NCBI GenBank assembly: GCA_965203505.1
Contig: OZ241880.1
Coordinates: 2,108,001 to 2,172,000 of the forward strand
Length of the DNA stretch: 64,000 bases
Source: Bin127 sp965203505
GTDB lineage: Bacteria; Chloroflexota; Dehalococcoidia; Lucifugimonadales; Lucifugimonadaceae
Direction: 5' to 3'
In this document: positions 1 through 8,106 of the stretch, in pieces
Layout of the letters: each line of letters opens with the position of its first letter
Position numbering within the stretch: the stretch's first letter is position 1
The notes under the pieces: model-generated
Database searches by the model: none
What the model was told of the DNA's origin: nothing
The model's input: the letters and a program-made list of their open reading frames with translations, nothing else
Made by a program: the position numbers and the translations under genes

Positions 1-3000
1 CCAGAATGAATCAGCACCTTGTCGCCAGTCTTCAGCTTCGCCATCTCGAATGACAGCGCCGCCGTTGTGAACGTCAACGGCATCGTGGCTAGCTCAGCCG
101 AGGAGTACTCAGAAGGAGCCGGTGCCAGCAACTCAGTACGCGTCACAACCTCACCGGCGAACGATCGGAAACACAGACCAACGACACGATCACCCACCGA
201 AAACTCAGATACATCGGCACCAAGCTCAACCACTCGCCCGACAACCTCACCGCCCAAAACATCATCATCCAGCATCCCCATCGCAACCATCGCATCTCGG
301 AAATTCACGCCCACCGCTTCGACAGCGACGCGAACCTCACCCGATCCCAACGGTCCGACCGACAGAACTTCCACCCGCAAACTGCCCGGTACACCTTCCT
401 CGTCAGGCTTCAAAACCCAAGCAGAGTCGCTAGGCAACGACACTCTTTCGGTCGCCTCGCCAAATCGCTCAAGCCGAGAAACCAAACGCAGTCCGTAACG
501 GTACGCGATGTGGTTCTCGGTGTCAGGATGCAGCAACTCATCTACGAGATCGGATACGGAATCAGTGCCATCAGGATCCAAATCGATCATGCGCGGATTC
601 AAATGCGATGCCTCACGGTCCACAACCTTGCCCAGGCCCCACATGATCGCACCGGCGATCTCACCCGTCCGCTCGCGTTCCAACACCTGCGCGCCTCGAG
701 TGATAAACCAAACGCCGTTCGCCGGAATTACATCTGCGTCGGCAATCCCTTGGATCATCGCCAATCCGCTGCTGCCGATGCGCTTGGCGTCGCTGGCAAA
801 CTCGATGTTGTCCGCATCAACACCAGATCCATCAAGTCCAGCCAAATGCACGATCCCCTTGACCGGCATTTCCGCCGGCAGGTTTTCGAACAGATTTCGC
901 CAAGATTCGCGGTCATCGGATTCGATGCCAACATCGAGTTGATCTGACACATCGAGCGTCGCCGAGCCATTCGAAACCGTCGAGTGTTTCGTCACGACTA
1001 CGGTCTGATCCCGTTGTCTGAGCTGCGCGGCCAAATCCGTCGCTACACCGGTATGGTCGCCGGCTAAAACCCAAACACCTGGCGGCTCACTCACATCTTG
1101 CGGACCCTGTGCGACGATCACGCCACGATCAGGCCTTTCGTCCGCTTCAGAAACGCCTAGGAACTCGAAATCCTCGAATCCACCCTCGGTCAATCCGCGT
1201 TCCCAAATGTCGGGGGGCGACAGGGCAGAGAGCGGTCGATATTCGTCGGCGAATCTCCACCAACCGTCCAAAGATCCGAACGTCAGGTCCATCCAGCCCT
1301 GTGGCCGCATGTTCTCAAGCGCCACCAACATACCGGAAGGTGCGAGAGTCTCCAAGCAGTTCGCCAACGTTTCGCCAAGAAATCGCGTCGCGTGCAACAC
1401 ATTCGAAGCGATCACGATGTCAAAGCTGTGCGTCTCGAAACCTTGGGACGACGGGCTCCTCTCGATGTCGAGCACCCGGTACTCGATCGACGATTCCGCG
1501 CCTCCGAAACGCCCTTCCGCCTCCGCGAAAAATCCCGCCGATATATCCGTATAAACGTAGTCGTAACGACCTTCTGGCAAAACAGGTAACACCGACGCCG
1601 TGGCCGAACCCGTTCCCGCGCCCACTTCCAAGATCCGCAACCGACGATCACCCGGCAGATCCTCCACCATCGCCGTGACAGCTTCGCTCAGCATTCGGTT
1701 AGCCGCAGCCGCAGCCGGCGCACTGATGTAAAGGTCTGCAGCACTCGGAGATCCGCTACCGAACAGCACCGTCAACGGGTCTGCATCCCCCTTCAGCACA
1801 TCGATCAATTCACCGACACACCGCACGAACAAACCAACTTCCGTCTGTCCGTGGTCATAACGCGCCAACATTTCCGATGCGAACTCATCGGGATCAGACG
1901 GAACCGCATCAGGCAACGGATCGTCAGGACCAACTACCACAACAAAATCACCGTCCAAATCCTCCACAATCCCTGCTCGACCCAACAACTCGAACACGCG
2001 CCGGAATAGGCGCGAATGCTCCGGTAACACATCGAACTGCTGACGCAACTCTTCTGTATCGATTTGGTCGCCCTTAGTCCATTCCCATCCCAGCTCCTGA
2101 AGCCTGAGCAGCGCGTACGACCACGATAGTCGTTCGAGGTCGTTCAACAACTCTGAGCGACTCGCCGCGTCCACTCCCAAATCCGCCATATATTCCGTGA
2201 AGGGCCCGGACGCCGCGAATACATCGGCCGGTTTCGGCAAGAAATCCGCCGGCACGGTCGCAGTCGCGAGCGGTTTATCTCGCCAAACCACCTCGTACAG
2301 CAGATCCTCAACATCCTCCGATCCCGCCAACAGAGTCGCGCGCGTCGCCCGTTTCACGGTATACCCATCGAAACCACCAATCTCATCACCGCCAACCGTG
2401 TACAGCCGCAAATCACCAGTAAACGTCTCCGGAATTGCACCTGTCCCACCTTCATCATCTCCTTGTGCCGTGCTTTCGCGCATCCGAGCGTGACACACCA
2501 ACCGATCCGGCAAATCGTCCGTCAACCACATTCGATCCCAACCAAACGGCAGATACGTCGTCCCATCGCCCGCACCGTCGTCACTGCGCGCGGCGGACAA
2601 GACTTGGAAACACCCGTCTATCAACACCGGGTGCGCCTCTATCCCTCCATCCAGCAACGAACCCGATAACGAAACCTCTCCGATCGCCTCGCCCTCACCG
2701 GCCCACAGCGTCTGCACCGAACGGAATACAGGACCAAAATCGATCCCCAGACTCGTCTTCTGCTGATAAAAATCCGACGTATCGGCCAGCTTCATACGCG
2801 ACGTCGCCGCCGGAACGTCGAATCGATTTCCCCCGAGCTTGTTCGCAGCCCCGCCATCCAAAGCCTTGCCTTCCGCGTGGAGCGTCCAACCGTCTTCGCC
2901 ATCACCTTGGCTGTAGATTTCAAACCGCTTCGCCCCTCCGTCCTCAGACTCATCCAAAACAAGCTGTATGCGGCGTCCCGCTTCCTCGCCAGCGTCTGCC

Positions 3001-6000
3001 GGATCATCCGGAGCGAACACCATCGGACTGTGCAACTGCAAGTCCTCAATATCGGCAACCTCTGCGCCTTCGGAAAGCGCCGCCGAAACCGCCATCGCAC
3101 CATACAGAGCGCCGGGCATGATCACTCGACCGAAAACGCGATGGTCACCCAACCACGCCGGATCGCTCGGAAACATCTCCGTCTCGAACAAAACCTCGCC
3201 GCGCGGCGATTCATGCCGTTCGCCCAACAGCGGGTGACCCATGCTAACCCGCTTGCGCCGCGGCGCTTCCACCCAAAACCGCTCTCGCTGAAACGCATAC
3301 GAAGGCAACGAGACCCGCCTACGCGACTCCCCTGCGAACAAACCCTCGAACTTCAAATCCAACCCAGCCTCGTAAGCACCCGCAACCCCCGCTACGAAAC
3401 CGTCGTCATACTCATCCAACGGCAACTTTTCGTAGTTCCGCAACAGACTTGCCAACACCGTGGGTTCCTTAGCGCCCTGACCATCACCAGTAACCGAAGG
3501 CCACGCCATCGAAACCAGTGGCCCCAACACCGCATTCGGCCCAACTTCAATCACCAAATCGACGCCCAACTCCGCCATAGTGTCAATGCCCGACTGGAAC
3601 TCCACAGAGTTGCGCGCGTGGCGACGCCAGTACAAACCATCGATGTCGTCGCCTTCGCCAATTACGCTCCCCGTGACATTGCTCACCAAATCCAATTTCG
3701 GAGACGAGAACGTGACGTCTCGATACGCTTCTTCCAACTCATCCAACGCAGGTTCAACCAACGCGCTGTGAAACGCTTGGTTCCTCAACCGCCTTACCTG
3801 GACCTCCTCCGCTTCGAATCTCTCAGAAATAGCGTCAATATCCGAAACCGGACCACTCACCACTTGGTGAACCCCGTTATCGACCGCCACACACAGTTTT
3901 GCATCAGGCGTACTCGCGTTGTGCTCTGCAACCGCAGCCGCCACCTCACTCTTAGGCGCGAAGATAGCCGCCATCCCACCGAGTTCCGGCACAGACCCTA
4001 GCAATTCGCCCCGCTTGGCAACGAACCTGAGTCCGTCCTCCAAACCGAATACGCCGGCCACCTGAGCAGCCGCAAACTCACCCAAGCTATGACCGATCAC
4101 GACACTCGGTGTGACACCGAGCGATGCCCACATCGCCGTCAACCCGCACTCCAACGCATATACCGCCGGCTGAGTCCACGCCGTGTCATACAAATCTCCC
4201 GTTGACCCCGACCGCCCAAACATCACGTCCAGCAGAGATTCGCCACGCTCCTCTCGGATCACCTCATCGCAACGATCAAGCACCGCCCGAAACACAGGTT
4301 CCACTCGATGCAACGACTCACCCATGCCTACCCACTGGCTACCCTGACCCGTATAAACAAACGCAACTTTCGACGCAGTACCCGCAACTGAGGTATCCCC
4401 GTTCTCAACCACCTCCCGCAACCCATTCCGCAACGTCTCCAAATTACTGAACTTAACCCCGGACCGGTACTCGAAATGACTCCGCCCTACACTAGCCGTC
4501 CATGCGACATCCCCGAACTCTTCCACATCGCCAGAGCCGTCAGACGGCAACCGCCTATCCAACCACAACAAGTAACGCTCGGCTTGACCACGCAGACTTG
4601 CCGGAGCCTTACCAGACAACGGCAGAAAACGCTTCGAACGCGGCTGGATGTAGGCATCGACACGAATCTCTTCTAAGAACTCTTTCGATACCGAAACCGC
4701 CACATTCCGTTCCCCACCGACGTTCGGATGCAACCCATTCGAACCGAAAGAGTCATCGCCGCCTACCCCGTAACCCTCCAAAACGACATGCGCGTTTGTC
4801 CCAGACCAACCGAAACCACTCACCCCCGCAATCGGTGGTTTGTCCTCTACCTGCGGCCAATCGGTCGCCTCAGAGGTGACTTTGACAGGTAAATTAGCCC
4901 AATCTATGTCTGGATTGGGCACGTTGAAGTTCCGGTGCTTGGGTATCACTCCGTGCTTCAGCGCCAAAACCGCCTTCATCATTCCCGCCACACCAGCCGC
5001 GGCTTCAAGATGGCCGAAATTCGTCTTCACCGAACCGACCAGCAAAGGCCGAGCAGGTTCTCGACTCGGACCAAACGCGGCGCCCAAAGCCTCCATTTCG
5101 ATCGGGTCGCCAACCGGTGTGCCTGTGCCATGCGCCTCGACATAATCTACTTCCGATGCCGACACCCCCGCCCGATCCAACGCAGCCGCGATCACCGTCT
5201 GTTGAGCCTCGGCACTCGGCACAGTCAGACCCTGACTCGCACCGTCCTGATTCAGAGCAGAACCGCGGATGACTCCCCAGATCCGATCACCGTCCCGTTC
5301 CGCCTCATTCAACCGTTTCAGGACAAGAATCCCGCAACCCTCTCCTCGCACGTAGCCGTTGGCCGAAGCGTCAAACGTGAAACACCTTCCGTCAGGCGAC
5401 AACATACCCGCGTTCCCACGCATCTCCAACAATCGGCCGGAATGAATCGTGTGAACACCACCGGCCAAAGCCAAGTCCGCTTCGCCAAGTTGCAGCCCCG
5501 AAACCGCTTGGTGAATCGCCACGAGCGACGATGAACACGCAGTGTCGATCGCAACAGCCGGACCGCGAAAACCAAGCGCGTACGCGACTCGACCGATGGC
5601 CGTGTTGTAGGAAGTTCCGCTGACCGCATAGAGACTCGCCGCCCCCTCGTTGATCTCCTCGGAGTTCAGGATCAATCCGCGGTAGTCGTTGTTGCTGATA
5701 CCCCCGTAAACCCCGGTCCGACTACCCTTCAATCCCTCTGGATCGATCGCCGCATCCTCTAACGCCTGCCAACTCGTCTCCAGCATCAATCGCTGCTGCG
5801 GATCGAGCAGCTGCGCTTCAACCGGAGAAATCCGGAAAAACGCCGCGTCGAATTCCTCGAGACCTTCCAGATATCCGCCGAAACGACACGCTTGGTTCTG
5901 TACATCGGCATCCGGGAATAACTCCCCGATGCGCCCTTCACCCGAACCAGGCACGCCCTCCATCACCGCATTCTCTCCCGCCATCAGCAACCGCCAAAAC

Positions 6001-6146
6001 GCCTCCACACTATCAGCGCCGGGGAACCGGCACGCCATTCCCACGATCGCAATCGGCTCAACTGCTACACGTTTCGGACGATCGTGCTCCGCGTTTTTGC
6101 AACTCGGAGATTCCGCTGCTACGAAATTGCCGGATGATTGCATCAT
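1..6146 (-). CDS. Type I reducing polyketide synthase, KS-AT-DH-cMT-psiKR-ER (3' end outside window)
   Basis: One open frame of more than 2040 residues runs off the left edge. Domains in order: KS about 20-450 (DTACSSS with Cys204, EAHGTGT, NFGHLEAAAG); AT about 560-870 (GQGSQWVGMG, GHSLGE with Ser687, and an AFHS specificity motif of the malonyl type); DH about 968-1260 (HRVFGRVIMPG with His1002, then HPVLIDGCFQ); a C-methyltransferase about 1330-1580 (VGAGTGSATASVLP); a pseudo-KR-like segment; and the start of an enoyl reductase ending in KTGDKVLIH at the edge. A terminal KR and ACP are expected further left. A malonyl-type AT plus cMT implies that methyl branches come from SAM. This single-chain layout resembles fungal HR-PKSs and the sponge-symbiont Sup-type PKSs, which are thought to make methyl-branched fatty acids. 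The product is not known. The start is ATG ATG, with a GGGGGAG ribosome site just before it. The gene is divergent from the next one. Confidence 0.95.
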   Translation of the reverse strand, partial: MMQSSGNFVAAESPSCKNAEHDRPKRVAVEPIAIVGMACRFPGADSVEAFWRLLMAGENAVMEGVPGSGEGRIGELFPDADVQNQACRFGGYLEGLEEFDAAFFRISPVEAQLLDPQQRLMLETSWQALEDAAIDPEGLKGSRTGVYGGISNNDYRGLILNSEEINEGAASLYAVSGTSYNTAIGRVAYALGFRGPAVAIDTACSSSLVAIHQAVSGLQLGEADLALAGGVHTIHSGRLLEMRGNAGMLSPDGRCFTFDASANGYVRGEGCGILVLKRLNEAERDGDRIWGVIRGSALNQDGASQGLTVPSAEAQQTVIAAALDRAGVSASEVDYVEAHGTGTPVGDPIEMEALGAAFGPSREPARPLLVGSVKTNFGHLEAAAGVAGMMKAVLALKHGVIPKHRNFNVPNPDIDWANLPVKVTSEATDWPQVEDKPPIAGVSGFGWSGTNAHVVLEGYGVGGDDSFGSNGLHPNVGGERNVAVSVSKEFLEEIRVDAYIQPRSKRFLPLSGKAPASLRGQAERYLLWLDRRLPSDGSGDVEEFGDVAWTASVGRSHFEYRSGVKFSNLETLRNGLREVVENGDTSVAGTASKVAFVYTGQGSQWVGMGESLHRVEPVFRAVLDRCDEVIREERGESLLDVMFGRSGSTGDLYDTAWTQPAVYALECGLTAMWASLGVTPSVVIGHSLGEFAAAQVAGVFGLEDGLRFVAKRGELLGSVPELGGMAAIFAPKSEVAAAVAEHNASTPDAKLCVAVDNGVHQVVSGPVSDIDAISERFEAEEVQVRRLRNQAFHSALVEPALDELEEAYRDVTFSSPKLDLVSNVTGSVIGEGDDIDGLYWRRHARNSVEFQSGIDTMAELGVDLVIEVGPNAVLGPLVSMAWPSVTGDGQGAKEPTVLASLLRNYEKLPLDEYDDGFVAGVAGAYEAGLDLKFEGLFAGESRRRVSLPSYAFQRERFWVEAPRRKRVSMGHPLLGERHESPRGEVLFETEMFPSDPAWLGDHRVFGRVIMPGALYGAMAVSAALSEGAEVADIEDLQLHSPMVFAPDDPADAGEEAGRRIQLVLDESEDGGAKRFEIYSQGDGEDGWTLHAEGKALDGGAANKLGGNRFDVPAATSRMKLADTSDFYQQKTSLGIDFGPVFRSVQTLWAGEGEAIGEVSLSGSLLDGGIEAHPVLIDGCFQVLSAARSDDGAGDGTTYLPFGWDRMWLTDDLPDRLVCHARMRESTAQGDDEGGTGAIPETFTGDLRLYTVGGDEIGGFDGYTVKRATRATLLAGSEDVEDLLYEVVWRDKPLATATVPADFLPKPADVFAASGPFTEYMADLGVDAASRSELLNDLERLSWSYALLRLQELGWEWTKGDQIDTEELRQQFDVLPEHSRLFRRVFELLGRAGIVEDLDGDFVVVVGPDDPLPDAVPSDPDEFASEMLARYDHGQTEVGLFVRCVGELIDVLKGDADPLTVLFGSGSPSAADLYISAPAAAAANRMLSEAVTAMVEDLPGDRRLRILEVGAGTGSATASVLPVLPEGRYDYVYTDISAGFFAEAEGRFGGAESSIEYRVLDIERSPSSQGFETHSFDIVIASNVLHATRFLGETLANCLETLAPSGMLVALENMRPQGWMDLTFGSLDGWWRFADEYRPLSALSPPDIWERGLTEGGFEDFEFLGVSEADERPDRGVIVAQGPQDVSEPPGVWVLAGDHTGVATDLAAQLRQRDQTVVVTKHSTVSNGSATLDVSDQLDVGIESDDRESWRNLFENLPAEMPVKGIVHLAGLDGSGVDADNIEFASDAKRIGSSGLAMIQGIADADVIPANGVWFITRGAQVLERERTGEIAGAIMWGLGKVVDREASHLNPRMIDLDPDGTDSVSDLVDELLHPDTENHIAYRYGLRLVSRLERFGEATERVSLPSDSAWVLKPDEEGVPGSLRVEVLSVGPLGSGEVRVAVEAVGVNFRDAMVAMGMLDDDVLGGEVVGRVVELGADVSEFSVGDRVVGLCFRSFAGEVVTRTELLAPAPSEYSSAELATMPLTFTTAALSFEMAKLKTGDKVLIHS

Positions 6147-6390
6147 TCTCCCCCGCTGATCAATTCGAAGACGGTTGTGGGCGACACCTCGATTCAATGC
6201 ACCCAATCCAGCGAGATCAATATATCCAGTATCGCGCCAACCCAGTTCATCTATCAATTGACAACCATTCGCTGACCTATAAGCGCAAACATATCAAAAT
6301 CGACCGTCGAATCTGCGTTTTCCTCTATTCGAATCGGCTTTGGTGAACGAAAAGCGACGACGAACCGGTACACGACGTGCCGATACGCGT

Positions 6391-6396
6391 TATAAT
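6391..6396 (+). promoter_or_regulatory. -10 box (TATAAT) of the reductive-dehalogenase-like gene
   Basis: A perfect TATAAT lies 37 bp before the preferred TTG start. No convincing -35 hexamer is visible. Transcription would start near 6403, downstream of the alternative ATG at 6340, which argues against that longer start. Confidence 0.45.
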
Positions 6397-6432
6397 CCGC
6401 CTCATTGTGCGCCCAAGAGCGGAGGGCAAAAG

Positions 6433-7680
6433 TTGAACAAGCCAGTACACCACGTCGTAACACGGCCAGGACGCAAACACGGCGATCCAGAAAACGACAT
6501 CCCCGTCGCTGACGATCTCGTCACCGTCCCCGGCTCGCCAACCATCGACGGCGATGTCAGTTACTACAGCCGCGAATACCCCGTCGAGTCTCAGACCATC
6601 GAAAAGGCCGCCGACCGCGAGTGGGGATGGACCCAATACATCAAAGAGGTCTACGACTACCGCAAAAAGCATGACGAAGTCAGCGAACCGCTCATCGAAG
6701 CCGCCGCTGTGTCAGGCGATATCGAACCCACCGCTGAACCCGTACCAGGCAAGGACGTCACCGACGAAATCCGAGAAAAAGCGCGGGAACTCGGCTTCGG
6801 CGAGGTCGGTTTCACAAGATACGACCGCCGATACACCTACGCCAGCAAGAAAAGCTGGGTCAAATACACCAATGCCATCTGCCTCGCACTCGAGCAGGAC
6901 TACTACCAGACGCAGACCATACCCAGCTTGGAAGCCGAGTTCGCCCACTTCGGAACCTACGAGATCGCAGGAGAACTCGCCCTCACACTCGCAGAACACA
7001 TTCGCTCGCTGGGATACCACGCTCAGGTCCACAGCCCCAACGACAACAGCGGCGTATTCATCCCGCTCTTCGTCAACGCCGGCCTCGGGCAGCTAGGAGC
7101 CAACGGACAACTCCTCTCCCCCTATTTCGGATCGCGTGCTCGCTTGATGCTAATAACTACCGACGCGAAGGTTACGTACGACGAACCGGTCGACTACGGC
7201 ATCAACAAGTTCTGCGAAACATGCCAAGTCTGCGTCGTCCGCTGCCCCGCCCGCGCTCTGCTGCGCGAAAAGGTCTGGTACCGAGGCGTCAAGAAAAACA
7301 AACTCGTATACGACCGATGCCGACCCGTAATGGTCACCTATGAGGGCTGCGCAGTCTGCATGAAGGTATGCCCCATCCAGCGCTACGGCATGAAACCCGT
7401 CATGGAGCACTACGTCGAAACCGGCGAGATCCTCGGTAAAGGCACTCCCAACCTCGAAGGCTACGAACTCCGCGGCAAAGGCTACTTCGGCCCGGGCAAA
7501 CTACCCCACTTCACCCGTGAAGAGTTCGAAATCCCACACGGCACCAAAGAGGAAAATCTCTTCCACAAATTCAAAGAAAAAGTGGAAAAGAACGGAACTC
7601 CAGATGCCGAAGAGGCCCTAGAATTCGCCAACGAACTGAAGCGCATAGTAGAAGAAGGCGTCTCCCGCACCGACGAATGA
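6433..7680 (+). CDS. Reductive-dehalogenase-like double 4Fe-4S protein, no Tat signal
   Basis: The 415-residue protein resembles the catalytic RdhA family more than the shorter QueG family. Around residues 205-250 it has the RdhA-like block with HSPNDNSG and GLGQLGANGQLLSPYFG. This is followed by two iron-sulfur motifs, CETCQVCVVRCP and, further on, C-x10-CAVCMKVCP. No Tat motif or membrane segment is present and no rdhB-like anchor gene is adjacent, so it is probably cytoplasmic. The known family is corrinoid- and Fe-S-dependent and cleaves carbon-halogen bonds, but the substrate here cannot be read from sequence. I chose the TTG start because GGAGGG lies 6 bp upstream and a TATAAT lies between it and the ATG at 6340, which would add 31 basic residues. 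It is monocistronic and divergent from the PKS. Confidence 0.8.
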   Translation: MNKPVHHVVTRPGRKHGDPENDIPVADDLVTVPGSPTIDGDVSYYSREYPVESQTIEKAADREWGWTQYIKEVYDYRKKHDEVSEPLIEAAAVSGDIEPTAEPVPGKDVTDEIREKARELGFGEVGFTRYDRRYTYASKKSWVKYTNAICLALEQDYYQTQTIPSLEAEFAHFGTYEIAGELALTLAEHIRSLGYHAQVHSPNDNSGVFIPLFVNAGLGQLGANGQLLSPYFGSRARLMLITTDAKVTYDEPVDYGINKFCETCQVCVVRCPARALLREKVWYRGVKKNKLVYDRCRPVMVTYEGCAVCMKVCPIQRYGMKPVMEHYVETGEILGKGTPNLEGYELRGKGYFGPGKLPHFTREEFEIPHGTKEENLFHKFKEKVEKNGTPDAEEALEFANELKRIVEEGVSRTDE

Positions 7681-7759
7681 CGTCCACCAACCCACCAATG
7701 TCCCCTCTCCCTTGATGGGCGAGGGCTAGGGTGAGAGTGAAATGGGCGGCCAAGGGGAA

Positions 7760-7809
7760 GGGTTTCCCCCGCTGCGCGGGGGAAATGTCCGAAGGACAAA
7801 GGGGGCGCG
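7760..7809. repeat. Double-hairpin short repeat, copy 1
   Basis: The element is a TTTCCCCCGC/GCGGGGGAAA palindrome followed directly by TGTCC-GAA-GGACA and then AAGGGGGCGCG. Near-identical copies are at 14193-14242, 14605-14654 and 15201-15250, with an altered copy at 13971-14046. It is non-coding and dispersed, similar in kind to REP/MITE-like elements. Confidence 0.8.
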
Positions 7810-7880
7810 TCAAACCACAACAACACCCCCACCAAACCTGCGACCTACCGTCGCCCTACCCATCACTGATCCCACAAACC

Positions 7881-8072
7881 ATGTTCCAAAAAGACGCGCT
7901 CGACGCACTCTTCAACGAACTCGACACTCGCTACGCCGGCACTCCCGACTACGACCAACTCTTGCGCGACGCCCATCTTGGCATCGCCCTATCCGACGCC
8001 GGGCGCGACTACGAATCTGAAGTGGACGGCCGCGTGGCGACGCTAATCGCGTCTCACAAAGCCGACGATTAA
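7881..8072 (+). CDS. Small hypothetical protein (63 aa)
   Basis: This is an acidic 63-residue frame beginning MFQKDALDALFNEL. I took the ATG at 7881 because the frame upstream of it reads into the double-hairpin repeat. No Shine-Dalgarno site, signal peptide or known motif is seen. It lies between the Fe-S protein and the convergent PPC-domain gene. It is not recognised and could be spurious. Confidence 0.4.
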   Translation: MFQKDALDALFNELDTRYAGTPDYDQLLRDAHLGIALSDAGRDYESEVDGRVATLIASHKADD

Positions 8073-8106
8073 GCCGACTCTGCCCGCCACGCGGCCGAAC
8101 GTACAA

